From: Desulfobulbaceae bacterium | GTDB taxonomy: Bacteria > Desulfobacterota > Desulfobulbia > Desulfobulbales > Desulfobulbaceae | Length of the DNA stretch: 32,688 nt | Direction of reading: 5' to 3' | Assembly (NCBI GenBank): GCA_012744275.1 | Contig: JAAYIE010000082.1 | Location: forward strand, 1-32,688 | Part shown: positions 1-8,499 of the stretch, piece after piece | Layout: each line of letters opens with the position of its first letter | Numbering within the stretch: the stretch's first letter is position 1 | The notes under the pieces: generated by a model | Database searches by the model: none | What the model saw: only the letters and a program-made list of their open reading frames with translations | Told to the model about the DNA's origin: nothing | Program-made: the position numbers and the translations under genes

Positions 1-161
1 AATAAGAGAATAAGGGATTGCCATGGGGAAGAAAAATATCTGGAAGGATGAAGATTATCGGTTTTTCCAAGTTAAATACACGGCTAATATCCACACGAAG
101 AAGAACCAGAACAATTTCTATATATCTTGCCCGTTCCTCCGTTAGAAAGGACAATCAAATC

Positions 162-1337
162 ATGAATGATGAGCTCAAAAACGTAAACGCCAAAGGCCTT
201 TGGTGGAAACGGTTTTTTTATAGCGCCACCGGAGCGAACTATGATTATGAAATAGGCCCCAACTGGTTCGCTTCAGTGATGGGGACTGGCATTATCGCCA
301 ACGCCTCTGCCTCATTGCCCCTTTTCTCAAATCATCTCAACACAATTGCCCTGGCAGTCTGGTGTCTTGCCTGCTCAATGCTGATCGGCCTTGTGCTGGC
401 ATCGGTGTTCTTCCTGTTTCGACGGACCAACGCATGGGTCAGACATTTCCGCGATCCCATGATGGCACAGTTCTACGGGGCGCCTCCCATGGCCATGCTG
501 ACTGTTGCCGGCGGAGCTCTCCTGGTGGGCCATCAGCTCATGGGCTGGAGTCTCGCTCTGAATATTGCCTGGACCCTCTGGTTCATAGGCACAATCACAG
601 GCTTTTTTTCGGCTGTCATCATCCCCTATCGTCTGTTTACTGTGTTCAAGGTACGCCCTGACTCTGCGTTTGGGGGATGGCTCATGCCGGTCGTGCCTCC
701 CATGGTGTCTGCCACTATTGGCGCTATGCTCGTTCCCTACACCCCCGTGGGCGTGCCCAGACAAACCCTCTTTTATCTGTGCTTTTCCCAGTTTGGCCTA
801 AGCCTGATGGCAGCGTTCATCATTATTGCCATGATCTGGAGCCGGTTAGCGCATCATGGCACTTCAGGCACCTCCCGCGTTCCAACCCTGTGGATCGTGC
901 TCGGCCCTTTAGGACAATCCATGACTGCTGCCGGCATAATGGGCACCGTTGCCGCAGGCGCGGTTCCGGCGGAAATAGCCTTTGGCTTCCAACTGTTCGC
1001 GGTGCTGTACAGCGTACCAATTTTCGGTTTTGTCCTCCTCTGGACCTGCCTGGCGATTCTTCTGACCCTCTTGGCTCAGCACAGAAACATGAAGTTTGCC
1101 CTTACCTATTGGGCCTTTACCTTTCCAGTCGGCACCTGCGTCACCGGAACGGCGCAACTGGCGCAGCATACGAGCTTGCCACTGTTTACCTGGGCCAGTA
1201 TCTTGTTCTACTTTGGACTACTCGCCGCCTGGGCGGTGGCCGCCTTCGGCACGACCAAGGGCATGATCACAGGGCACCTTTTCAGGCCGCCATCCGCAGC
1301 TGCAGGCCCCATCGTTTCTGTAAAAGAACCCTGGTAA
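162..1337 (+). CDS. TDT/SLAC1-family membrane transporter (tellurite resistance/dicarboxylate type)
   Basis: A 391-residue, strongly hydrophobic integral membrane protein with about ten predicted helices. The N-terminal segment at residues 32-50 (GPNWFASVMGTG) and the later FYGAPPMAMLTVAGG stretch fit the TDT superfamily, which includes TehA, Mae1, plant SLAC1 channels and fungal Ssu1 sulfite exporters. Members move small anions such as dicarboxylates, sulfite, chloride or nitrate across the inner membrane. The substrate cannot be read from sequence; sulfite export would suit a sulfur-metabolising host, but that is speculation. The open frame extends upstream to position 18, but I chose the ATG at 162 because an AGAAAGG ribosome site precedes it and the upstream residues are basic and unlike the family. 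It is convergent with chrA and has no obvious operon partner. Confidence 0.85.
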   Translation: MNDELKNVNAKGLWWKRFFYSATGANYDYEIGPNWFASVMGTGIIANASASLPLFSNHLNTIALAVWCLACSMLIGLVLASVFFLFRRTNAWVRHFRDPMMAQFYGAPPMAMLTVAGGALLVGHQLMGWSLALNIAWTLWFIGTITGFFSAVIIPYRLFTVFKVRPDSAFGGWLMPVVPPMVSATIGAMLVPYTPVGVPRQTLFYLCFSQFGLSLMAAFIIIAMIWSRLAHHGTSGTSRVPTLWIVLGPLGQSMTAAGIMGTVAAGAVPAEIAFGFQLFAVLYSVPIFGFVLLWTCLAILLTLLAQHRNMKFALTYWAFTFPVGTCVTGTAQLAQHTSLPLFTWASILFYFGLLAAWAVAAFGTTKGMITGHLFRPPSAAAGPIVSVKEPW

Positions 1338-1476
1338 GAGGAAACACACCAAAAAGAATAAACCGCGGGAAAAGCAGAGGGTCTGCAGTCAGGACAAAGC
1401 CGTTATTTTGGCAGAGCGCAGGCCGCACCAGGCGGTCTATACACCAAACTTCAGCCCCTTTCCTTAACCGATCATT

Positions 1477-1593
1477 TTATGGCATTACAAGAAGATTGGC
1501 ACCTTTCCTGTGTGTCAAACCCATGGCGGCTTCAACACAGACAAGTTCTGCATCTTCTTTTAACTCGGTGGCGTTCTTGAGATGGAACAGAAG
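1477..1593 (-). other. possible decayed coding remnant between the TDT transporter and chrA
   Basis: This 38-codon minus-strand open frame lies between two TAA codons and has no usable start. Its translation looks protein-like, with balanced charged and hydrophobic residues and segments such as KNATELKEDAELV and HRKGANLLVMP at the end. I do not recognise the family. Transporter and chrA flank a 278-bp spacer with nothing else evident. It could be the C-terminal scrap of a lost gene, or chance. Confidence 0.22.
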
Positions 1594-1615
1594 TTAATCT
1601 TTGCCTAAATCAAGG

Positions 1616-2824
1616 CTAAACCAGGCCTAATCCCCATCCACACGCAGCACAGGCCAACACCACCAGCCAAGGCGGAATTTTCCAGAAAATGAGGGCGACA
1701 AAGGCAAGAAGCGCGAGGGCAAAATCTTGCGGCGCATGGATGGCGCTGGTCCATACCGGATCGTATAGTGCGGCCAGCAAGACGCCCACCACTGCCGCGT
1801 TTATACCAGTAAGCGCTGCTTGCATGCGCATATTATGGCGTAACTTTTCCCAGAAAGGCAAAGCTCCTGCCACCAGCAGGAACGATGGCGCAAAGATGGC
1901 AAACAAACAGATGGCGCTGCCAAGCCAGCTATTGGGAGTGCTGTGCATGGATGCACCCAAAAACGAGGCAAAGGTGAAGAGTGGCCCTGGTACGGCCTGG
2001 GCCGCGCCATAGCCAGCCAAAAAGGTGTTGGCATCCACCCAGCCGGGCGGCACTACCTCGGCCTGCAAGAGCGGCAGCACCACATGGCCGCCGCCAAAGA
2101 CCAGGGAACCGGCGCGGTAGAAGGCGTCGATCAGGGCGAGGCTCTGATTGGGAAAAATTCCTGCCATAAGTGGCAGGAAGATGAGGCCGGCACAAAAGAG
2201 GCCAAACCAAAGCAAACCGGCCCGGTGTGAAATATTGAGTGCCAATGGCTCCCGGTCAGTCTCGTTTTGTGGCCTGAACAGGAAAAGGCCGACCATACCG
2301 GCAAGTACAATAACCGCCACCTGCGTCCACACACTGGGCACCAGCAAAAGTACGCAGGTGCAGAGCGCCATCAGGCTGGCGCGCCGTGCATCCGGGCACA
2401 GGTTTTTTGCCATTCCCCAAACTGCCTGTGCCACTACGGCCACTGCCACTATTTTGAGACCTTGTAGTGCTCCTGGTAAAACGTCCTGCTCAAACGCGCC
2501 AAGACTAAGGGCAAAGAGGGTAAGCGCAATAGCGGAAGGCAGGGTAAAGCCTGCCCAGGCAGCCAGAGCGCCCCAATAGCCTGCGCGGGAAAGCCCCACG
2601 GCCAGGCCAACCTGGCTGCTGGCTGGCCCTGGCAAGAACTGGCACAAAGCGACAATATCCGCATAACTCTGTTCACTGAGCCATTTTTTGCGGGCAACAA
2701 ATTCCTCCCGGAAATAGCCCAAGTGCGCCACTGGCCCGCCAAAGGAGGTCAGGCCAAGGCGCAAAAAAACAAGAAATAAATCCCATAGCCTGATGCTGGT
2801 GATCTTTGTGGTATTTATTTCCAT
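1616..2824 (-). CDS. chrA: Chromate transporter ChrA, two-domain (long-chain CHR)
   Basis: A 402-residue inner-membrane protein made of two homologous CHR domains, the usual size for long-chain ChrA. The first half carries SFGGP (residues 27-31) and FLPGPASSQVG (about 63-73). The second repeats the pattern with VFGGGHVVLPLL (about 242-253) and AVPGPLFTFASFLG (about 276-289). Characterised members export chromate from the cytoplasm by proton antiport; many homologues have untested substrates, and sulfate or another oxyanion is possible. The ATG at 2824 starts directly before the conserved first domain, although the ribosome site is weak. The gene stands alone, convergent with the TDT transporter and followed upstream by a long gene-poor spacer. 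Confidence 0.9.
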   Translation of the reverse strand: MEINTTKITSIRLWDLFLVFLRLGLTSFGGPVAHLGYFREEFVARKKWLSEQSYADIVALCQFLPGPASSQVGLAVGLSRAGYWGALAAWAGFTLPSAIALTLFALSLGAFEQDVLPGALQGLKIVAVAVVAQAVWGMAKNLCPDARRASLMALCTCVLLLVPSVWTQVAVIVLAGMVGLFLFRPQNETDREPLALNISHRAGLLWFGLFCAGLIFLPLMAGIFPNQSLALIDAFYRAGSLVFGGGHVVLPLLQAEVVPPGWVDANTFLAGYGAAQAVPGPLFTFASFLGASMHSTPNSWLGSAICLFAIFAPSFLLVAGALPFWEKLRHNMRMQAALTGINAAVVGVLLAALYDPVWTSAIHAPQDFALALLAFVALIFWKIPPWLVVLACAACGWGLGLV

Positions 2825-3492
2825 ATGTAATCAATTGCTGTCTTCAAAATTGTTGCCAACCATCCTCGTCCAATACCAGATTTAAGCTGTTATCAAGAAA
2901 AATACTACGAAGGCGTATCCAGGCACATTTTGGAACCATACTTGAGCCCTGATGTGCAAAAGCGCTTTGTGGTGGGGTTGAAAGAATATTCGGGCCACCG
3001 CAAATTGCCATGACATCATGCTGTTTTTTTCTGCCTCATTTGCTGTGGGAGTCTGTATCGTACCAGTATTATGAACAGATCATAACTTGGTTAGGCCGTG
3101 CACACGTATTGCAAAGTGCAACGTCTTGAAGCACACAAATCTGACCAACATTATTCAGGACGAGCTGGTATCTTGCACAGGGGCCTGTTTGGACAAGCAT
3201 CTACTTACTGGACTCCATGGAAGAGGAGGTTCTCTCGTGTATCCCAATCCTTTTCCAGAAATGGAGATTTAGGATTTCGCCCTGAAAAGCTGCCTAACCA
3301 TGGCCCCTGTTTTATCTGGCCTGGGCCGGGTGCTGTGGGCAGACCCGGAATGACTGCACAAGGTTCGTAATGGCCGGGAAGATACCATTCGGCACTGCAA
3401 CCCGGCCTTGCGGTGTGCGCCAGCTGATCTTCAGAAAAGAAGAAGGGGCGGCGGCACTCATAGCAAAGCGCTCTTCAGCATCTGGCAAACGC
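2825..3492. other. gene-poor spacer with one protein-like open stretch (2831-3013, +)
   Basis: No intact gene is supported in these 668 bp. A plus-strand frame with no start codon, 2831-3013, translates to a plausible 60-residue protein tail with segments EKYYEGVSRHILEPYLSP and RFVVGLKEYSGHRKLP before a TGA. It may be the remnant of a degraded gene; the family is not recognised. The remainder (3014-3492) contains short overlapping frames on both strands with unnatural composition. No terminator, repeat or RNA gene was seen. Confidence 0.3.
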
Positions 3493-4473
3493 TCACTTTG
3501 TCCCGGCAATAATGCCTGCGCCATTGGGCAATTTGATATCAAGCCGATGGATTTCATGCAGGCCTGCCTGCCGCATCATGGCAGCAACCTCTGCCTCGGC
3601 ATAGGCCTGGCCATCTGGCGTGCCGATGAGCATGTTCAGAGAAAAGAGGGTCGAATGCAGGGGCTCGGCTCGGTTGTCATCCAAAAGGAAATCCTGAATG
3701 AGCAGCAGTCCGCCTGCTTCCAGTGCCTGCACCGCCTTGTCCACGATGATCTGGCAAGACTCCGGCCCTTCACTGTGGAGCAAATGGGAAATCCACACCA
3801 CATCAAACCCTGATCCAATGCTATCAGTGGTGATATCACCAGCTGCAAAGGCAATGCGCTCAGACAAACCAAAGCGCGCCACGGTTTGTTCGGCAAAGGG
3901 CCGGGTGGTAGGATAATCAAAAATTACCGCTAACAGGCCAGGGTTTTCCTGGCAGAAATGGATGGCATAGGTGCCTGGCCCGCCCGCCAGATCAAGCAGG
4001 CGTTTGCGACCGCTCAGATCGATTGTTCTGGCAACAGTGGGTGCAAGCTGCATAGCCAGATTAAACATGCCCATGAGAAAACTTTCCCGCACCTTGGGAT
4101 CGGCATGGGTTGAACGGGTGCGCACCGGTTTGCCGGATACAACCGCCTGATCAAGCTTGTTCCAGCCTTCCACCAGATAGTGGTGGTGCATGATGATGTG
4201 GCCAATGTAATCAGGCGCATTTTGAGCAAGATAGCGAGTACTGAAATCGCTTGCCAGGTACCTGCCCTCATTCTTTTCTAAAAGTTCCAGCGCAGTAAGG
4301 GCGTTAAGGAGCATGGCAAGGCCGCGGCTGTCTGTCTGCAGTTGTTCTGCAAGTGAGTCGGCCGTCATCGGCTGCTGGGCAAGGGGAGTAAACACATCAA
4401 GCTTTACCCCGGCATGTATGGCGCAACTGCTCCAGAACCCACCGGATACTTTCAATAATTCAGATACATTCAC
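3493..4473 (-). CDS. SAM-dependent O-methyltransferase, plant/polyketide family 2 type
   Basis: A 326-residue cytoplasmic methyltransferase with the two-part build of the Methyltransf_2 family. An N-terminal winged-helix dimerisation region (about 1-95) is followed by a Rossmann fold with the SAM-binding loop LLDLAGGPGTYAI (about 159-171). The SHLLHSEGPESCQ segment near residue 233 matches the position of the family's catalytic histidine. Relatives methylate hydroxyls of small molecules such as hydroxyneurosporene, quinones or polyketides; the acceptor here is unknown. I use the GTG at 4473, not the GTG at 4482, because a GGAGGT ribosome site (plus-strand 4481-4486) lies 7 nt before it and would overlap the earlier codon. 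It is divergent from the metallo-hydrolase gene, with about 250 bp between them. Confidence 0.82.
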   Translation of the reverse strand: MNVSELLKVSGGFWSSCAIHAGVKLDVFTPLAQQPMTADSLAEQLQTDSRGLAMLLNALTALELLEKNEGRYLASDFSTRYLAQNAPDYIGHIIMHHHYLVEGWNKLDQAVVSGKPVRTRSTHADPKVRESFLMGMFNLAMQLAPTVARTIDLSGRKRLLDLAGGPGTYAIHFCQENPGLLAVIFDYPTTRPFAEQTVARFGLSERIAFAAGDITTDSIGSGFDVVWISHLLHSEGPESCQIIVDKAVQALEAGGLLLIQDFLLDDNRAEPLHSTLFSLNMLIGTPDGQAYAEAEVAAMMRQAGLHEIHRLDIKLPNGAGIIAGTK

Positions 4474-4726
4474 AAGGCCCACCTCCGCTTCGTTTCAATG
4501 TGCAGCACGGGTACAACGCCTGTAATTTTGGTTCATGCGGCCATGCCGAATTTCCGGCGACAAGTCATGTTGCAGGCCGTGGAACTGACTGGCTATCCAC
4601 AGCACACACCTTTCATAACAGGAAAATGATGTTTACACTCATCTGATATTCCCAACGCAGGGTGAAGGGAAAATATTGCAGCCTTGCACGCTTTACCGAT
4701 GACAACTTTAGCACAGGAGGTTCAGT

Positions 4727-5701
4727 ATGCTGCGATTTATCACTTTTATTCTCGCCATGTCCGTTTTCGGGAACCTTGCACTGCAGGCGAATGCAGCAGC
4801 TCCCATGGTACAGGCCCAGGTTCCTGGATACTACCGCTATCAACTGGGGCAATTTGAAATAACTGCCCTGCACGACGGCAAAATGGAGTTGGACGCACAG
4901 CTTTTAAACAATATCAATGCCCAGGAGGTTGAGCAACTAACCGGCCGCATGTTTGCCGGTTATCCCAAAATTCAGGGAACCGTCAATGCCTATCTGGTCA
5001 ATACCGGTGCTCATCTGGTGCTGGTGGATGCAGGTGCGAGCAAGGCATTCAACCCAAATCTGGGCAACTTGCTGGATAACATGCGGGCCGCTGGTTATAC
5101 ACCGGCTCAGGTAGATACGATTCTGCTCACCCACCTCCATCCCGATCATGTCGGTGCGCTGACCGATGCTGACGGCAAGCCAGTTTTTACCAACGCGCGG
5201 ATATACACTGCCAAGGCGGAAAGTGATTATTGGCTGGATAAAGATGCCGCCCAGGCCGCACCGGCAAGCGCGCAGCCCATGTACATAACCGCGCAAACAG
5301 CCACTGCTCCGTATATAACCACTGGTCAATGGCAGCCCTTTGCCGAAGGAGGTACACTTGTACCCGGTATCAAGCCTGTTGCTGCCTATGGTCATACTCC
5401 TGGGCATACCGGTTATGAGGTCGAGTCGGAGGGCCAAACCATGTTCATCTGGGGTGATGTGGTCCACGTGCACTCAGTACAATTTGCCAGGCCTGGTGTA
5501 GCTATTGCTTTTGACGTGGACCAAAACATGGCGGTTGCAACCCGACTCAGCATCATGAAAAAGATGGCGAGCGACAAGGCGATAGTGGCTGGTATGCACC
5601 TCCCCTTCCCTGGGATTGGCCATGTGCGCATGGATGCGCAAGACAGCTATTCCTGGATACCGGTGGAGTATTCCCCTATGTTGGACAGGAATGAAAATTA
5701 G
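4727..5701 (+). CDS. Exported MBL-fold metallo-hydrolase
   Basis: A 324-residue protein with a signal peptide (hydrophobic residues 4-20, probable cleavage near ANA-A at 24), so it should act in the periplasm. The zinc-binding motif HLHPDH is at 136-141, GHTPGHTGYE near 224, the bridging aspartate in WGDVVH near 245 and a final histidine in the MHLPFPGIGH segment near 291. This is the layout of the lactonase-like branch of the metallo-beta-lactamase superfamily, which covers lactonases, sulfatases and other hydrolases. The substrate is not predictable. The ATG is fixed by AGGAGG at 4715-4720. No beta-lactamase subclass signature is evident, so it should not be read as a resistance gene. Confidence 0.85.
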   Translation: MLRFITFILAMSVFGNLALQANAAAPMVQAQVPGYYRYQLGQFEITALHDGKMELDAQLLNNINAQEVEQLTGRMFAGYPKIQGTVNAYLVNTGAHLVLVDAGASKAFNPNLGNLLDNMRAAGYTPAQVDTILLTHLHPDHVGALTDADGKPVFTNARIYTAKAESDYWLDKDAAQAAPASAQPMYITAQTATAPYITTGQWQPFAEGGTLVPGIKPVAAYGHTPGHTGYEVESEGQTMFIWGDVVHVHSVQFARPGVAIAFDVDQNMAVATRLSIMKKMASDKAIVAGMHLPFPGIGHVRMDAQDSYSWIPVEYSPMLDRNEN

Positions 5702-6037
5702 CGCTACTGGCTGAGTACATGCGCGCTGACAAGGTGCTCAAGGCTATTTTGCCCGTTAAGCACCTGTTCAGCGCGCACCGCTTCTGCCAAAAAATCGCCG
5801 GCCGCTCTCTACCCTGCCTTTTTGATCAATTATTTGTCTTCTCAGGTCATTCCAATTCCAGTGATTTGACAAGGATGCCACCAATGCAGTGAATTTTACC
5901 CTTGCCAATTTCTTCGCTCATGAGTATCATTCTTTGCTTAGCAATCCATAGCATACCTTTTTTGATATCCAGTGCTAACTGGTTTATCTCTTGATACCTC
6001 AAAAGTTCATGCTGTTAACCAATTCCAAGGGGAAGGC
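5702..6037. other. non-coding spacer and AT-rich leader ahead of the RRM gene
   Basis: No gene is supported here. The first 100 bp contain a short minus-strand open frame with no start codon, flanked by stops. From about 5820 the sequence becomes AT-rich. A perfect short inverted repeat, CCAGT-4-ACTGG, lies at 5969-5982. It sits between a weak -35-like TTGATA (5962-5967) and a poor -10-like TATCTC (5985-5990). This could be the promoter and operator of the RNA-binding protein gene; evidence is thin. Confidence 0.3.
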
Positions 6038-6304
6038 ATGAAACTTTTCATCGGTAACCTGCCATACACCATCACTGAAACTGAATTATCCCAACTTTGC
6101 TCCAATTTTGGCGAAATAGTCAGCGCCAAACTTGTACGGGACTCTTTTACTGGTCAACCAAAAGGTTTTGGTTTCGTTGAAATGCTGAACCGTTCCATGG
6201 GCCATAAGGTTATGGAAAACCTGAACGGTATGGAATACAAACATCGGGCACTGGTCTGTAACGAGGCAAAACCTCAAAAGAAACGGAGCCAAAGAAGCTG
6301 GTAG
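6038..6304 (+). CDS. Small single-RRM RNA-binding protein
   Basis: An 88-residue protein consisting of one RNA-recognition motif. RNP2 is LFIGNL (3-8), RNP1 is KGFGFVEM (42-49), and a basic tail ends in KKRSQRSW. It belongs to the glycine-poor bacterial Rbp family known in cyanobacteria and many delta-proteobacteria, several of which are cold-induced and bind single-stranded RNA. The open frame extends to 5972, but the ATG at 6038 is preferred: AAGGGGA lies just upstream and the RRM begins at once. It is followed on the same strand by an RNA helicase and a cold-shock protein, which supports a role in RNA folding or cold response. I infer this from context. Confidence 0.9.
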   Translation: MKLFIGNLPYTITETELSQLCSNFGEIVSAKLVRDSFTGQPKGFGFVEMLNRSMGHKVMENLNGMEYKHRALVCNEAKPQKKRSQRSW

Positions 6305-6385
6305 GCAGGTGTTTCGCACACCCGCACGCCTTTGCTCATCCGCGGCCTCCATCTTTCCGGCATCATTCATTTTATAGTCAGGGCA

Positions 6386-6401
6386 TCTGAGCCGGCTCAG
6401 A
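6386..6401. repeat. perfect 16-bp palindrome upstream of the helicase gene
   Basis: TCTGAGCC is followed directly by its exact reverse complement, giving a 16-bp palindrome with no spacer. It lies in the 152-bp gap between the RRM and helicase genes, 55 bp before the helicase start. It could be a dimeric regulator site. A weaker hairpin, GGTGT-5-ACACC at 6308-6322, sits just after the RRM stop and may be part of a poor terminator. Confidence 0.5.
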
Positions 6402-6456
6402 CCATTGCGCTCGTCAGTGCAATTCCGGTAAGTGCTGTTCTGCATCAAGGACATTT

Positions 6457-7746
6457 GTGAATTTTTCGAACTTCTCTTTGCACCATCGGATTGCTGCGGC
6501 AATCCAGCGCTGTGGTTTTACCCAGCCCACACCCATTCAAGAACAGGCCATTCCCGCCATACTGGCTGGTCGTGATGTCATTGGTCTGGCACAAACCGGC
6601 ACAGGCAAAACCGCAGCTTATATGCTGCCGCTTCTGCACCAGCTTATCCGCGCAAAAAGCAGACAACCGCGCGCCCTGGTTCTGGCGCCGACCAGGGAAC
6701 TGGCCGAACAGATCAACACCTTTACCAAAGATATCATCCAAGGCACTCATTTGCGCAGCATCGCCATCTACGGCGGGGTGAGCAAACAGGCGCAGATCGA
6801 TCGCATCCGCCAGGGCGTGGATATTGTGGTTGCCTGCCCAGGCCGTATGCTCGACATTCTGGGTGATCGCGCCATCAATCTGAACCAGGTGGAATGCCTA
6901 GTACTTGACGAGGCAGATCACATGTTTGACCAGGGATTTCTGCCAGATGTTCGCCGCATTGCCCAAAATCTTCCCAAGAAGAAACAGACCCTGATTTTTT
7001 CCGCCACCATGCCGGCAGAAATCAATATTCTGGTGGAAGACATTTTGAATGACCCTGTTCGGGTGCAAATCAGCCCGAATCGATCGGTGGATGCGATTTC
7101 CCATCGTCTGTACAGACTTGTTCAAACGCAAAAAACACCCCTGCTAATGCACCTGCTGCGCGATGAAACGGTGCGCTCTGCCCTGGTTTTCACCCGCACC
7201 AAGCATAAGGCCAAAAAACTAGCGGCCAAACTGACTGCCTCCGGTTTCAGCGCCACCTCTCTGCAGGGTAATCTTTCTCAAAACATGAGAAAACAGGCGG
7301 TTGATGGTTTCAAAAGCGGCAGATTCAACGTCCTGGTGGCAACGGACATTGCCGCACGCGGCATTGATATTGCCGGCATCTCCCATGTATTCAACTATGA
7401 TATGCCGGACACCACCGAGGCCTACATCCATCGCACTGGCCGCACCGGTCGGGCTGCATTGGCAGGCGAAGCGCTGAGCTTCGCCACCAGTGATGATCTC
7501 TACCTGGTGAAGCGCATCGAACGCTTCCTGCCCAAGGGCCTGCAACATTGTAAAATCGAAGAATATATCCTGGAAGCGCCCAGCCAGACTGAAGCAGACG
7601 CAGCTGCTCCGCCAATGCCTGCGCGCGCAGCCCAATCGTATTCTCCTCGAAATGGCAGCAATAGAAGCTCTCGGCCTGGACAGGCAAGCGACAGCAGGAG
7701 AAGCAGGAAACGCTCTACCGCGCGGCCAGCAGGTGCTAAACGATAA
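6457..7746 (+). CDS. rhlE: DEAD-box ATP-dependent RNA helicase, RhlE type
   Basis: A 429-residue helicase with all family motifs in order: Q motif FTQPTPIQ (21-28), Walker A AQTGTGKT (45-52), PTRELA (78-83), PGR (128-130), DEAD (151-154), SAT (182-184), then in the second RecA domain [12 protein letters not shown] and HRTGRTGRA. The tail from about 380 is low-complexity, rich in Ser, Arg and Lys, as in RhlE proteins, where it adds RNA affinity. It unwinds short RNA duplexes in ribosome assembly or mRNA decay. The start is a GTG at 6457 with AAGGA upstream; no better ATG precedes the Q motif. The RRM gene before it and the cold-shock gene after it make a cold-response role likely. Confidence 0.93.
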   Translation: MNFSNFSLHHRIAAAIQRCGFTQPTPIQEQAIPAILAGRDVIGLAQTGTGKTAAYMLPLLHQLIRAKSRQPRALVLAPTRELAEQINTFTKDIIQGTHLRSIAIYGGVSKQAQIDRIRQGVDIVVACPGRMLDILGDRAINLNQVECLVLDEADHMFDQGFLPDVRRIAQNLPKKKQTLIFSATMPAEINILVEDILNDPVRVQISPNRSVDAISHRLYRLVQTQKTPLLMHLLRDETVRSALVFTRTKHKAKKLAAKLTASGFSATSLQGNLSQNMRKQAVDGFKSGRFNVLVATDIAARGIDIAGISHVFNYDMPDTTEAYIHRTGRTGRAALAGEALSFATSDDLYLVKRIERFLPKGLQHCKIEEYILEAPSQTEADAAAPPMPARAAQSYSPRNGSNRSSRPGQASDSRRSRKRSTARPAGAKR

Positions 7747-7759
7747 CGAATTAACAGTA

Positions 7760-7832
7760 TTGAACGCCTTATGCGTTCAAGAAATCTGTTTTCATGAAGA
7801 AGACAGATTGATCATCCACGCGCTTAAGGCGC
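7760..7832 (+). promoter_or_regulatory. hairpin-rich leader of the cold-shock gene
   Basis: Three inverted repeats are strung through the 109-nt gap before the cold-shock gene: an 8-bp stem at 7760-7767/7773-7780 with a 5-nt loop, a 7-bp stem AATCTGT/ACAGATT at 7783-7789/7803-7809, and GCGC/GCGC at 7820-7823/7829-7832. None is followed by a T-run, so these do not look like terminators. Structured leaders are a known feature of cspA-type mRNAs; the equivalence is inferred. Confidence 0.45.
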
Positions 7833-7855
7833 ATTTGCACAAAAGGTACAGCAAC

Positions 7856-8056
7856 ATGGTTAATGGGACAGTGAAGTGGTTTAATGACTCAAAGGGTTTT
7901 GGATTTATTGCCCGTGATAACGGACAGGATGTCTTTGTCCATCACTCGGCTATCCAGGCCCAGGGCTTTAAATCACTCAGTGAAGGGGAACGGGTAAGTT
8001 TTGACGTGGTTGACGGCTCGAAGGGCCCGTCGGCTGCCAATGTGGTCAAGCTGTAA
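7856..8056 (+). CDS. Cold-shock protein (CspA family)
   Basis: A 66-residue single cold-shock domain, the normal length for CspA relatives. The nucleic-acid-binding motifs are KGFGFI (13-18) and VFVHHS (26-31), and the N-terminal NGTVKWFN is characteristic. It binds single-stranded RNA or DNA and melts RNA secondary structure. The reading frame is open upstream to 7652, but the ATG at 7856 begins at the conserved N-terminus and has AAAAGG before it; the upstream part overlaps the helicase gene. It is the last step before a strong terminator and so may be transcribed alone or with the helicase. Several paralogues per genome are usual, so the exact Csp type is not assigned. Confidence 0.95.
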   Translation: MVNGTVKWFNDSKGFGFIARDNGQDVFVHHSAIQAQGFKSLSEGERVSFDVVDGSKGPSAANVVKL

Positions 8057-8081
8057 TCCCAAGATTTTCCTTTGTTTGTCA

Positions 8082-8115
8082 GGGAATTCCGCTGATAGCG
8101 GAATTCCCTTTTTTT
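8082..8115 (+). terminator. strong intrinsic terminator after the cold-shock gene
   Basis: A perfect 11-bp stem, GGGAATTCCGC, with loop TGATA and its exact complement is followed by seven T residues (8109-8115). It lies 25 nt after the cold-shock stop codon. Confidence 0.95.
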
Positions 8116-8140
8116 ATCTCAACTATCAGGAGAGTGAAAA

Positions 8141-8299
8141 TTGGCGAAAAAGACAAATTACCAGTATGAAAAAAGGCAGCGTGAGCTGGAAAAACAAAAA
8201 AAGAAGGAGTTGAAAAAGGAACGCAAACAAAGCCAGCAGCAATCAGCCCAGCAGGAAACCGACAGCCCGGAGCAGGAATATACGCCAGAAGATAATTGA
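8141..8299 (+). CDS. Small highly charged protein, 52 residues, TTG start
   Basis: The frame begins at TTG 8141, 8 nt after a clear AGGAG site (8128-8132), and ends at TGA 8299. The N-terminal 30 residues are dominated by Lys, Arg, Gln and Glu (MAKKTNYQYEKRQRELEK), likely one charged helix or coiled coil. The C-terminal 22 are rich in Gln, Ser, Glu and Asp. Small proteins beginning like this are widespread as uncharacterised ORFs in proteobacteria, sometimes near cold-shock genes; the function is unknown. It starts just after the cold-shock terminator, so it depends on read-through or on a promoter inside the terminator region. The unusual start and short length make it easy to miss. Confidence 0.7.
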   Translation: MAKKTNYQYEKRQRELEKQKKKELKKERKQSQQQSAQQETDSPEQEYTPEDN

Positions 8300-8499
8300 C
8301 AGTGCCCTTCCGGACATGGAAAGAAAGCAATCCGAGCCAAGCATGTTGTGTCATAAACCGTATTCAGGCTTTGCTCCTGGTGATCGAATTTTGCCGTAAA
8401 TATCGTATGTTCCGTTGCAGGATCTTCATGGTAGACTAAGAGAGCGGAGTGTACTCACACCAGCAAACATGCAATAAATGCAAAGAATTATCATTTGCA
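8300..8499. other. spacer between the small charged protein and the catalase promoter
   Basis: No gene, terminator or RNA is supported here. Near its right end an inverted repeat TGCAAA-9-TTTGCA (8479-8484/8494-8499) abuts the promoter palindrome described next and may be a second regulatory half-site. The remaining leader, 8530-8624, holds nothing I can identify. Confidence 0.4.

Noticed and set aside
677-1597. 306-residue plus-strand open frame
   Set aside because: It overlaps the TDT transporter in another frame, its translation is rich in Arg, His and Cys with no domain, and it is a shadow of the real gene.
3370-3813. 147-residue plus-strand frame
   Set aside because: Most of it is antisense to the O-methyltransferase; the rest lies in the gene-poor spacer and shows no protein signature.
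5702-5810. short minus-strand open frame after the MBL gene
   Set aside because: About 34 codons with stops at both ends and no start codon; too little to call even a remnant.
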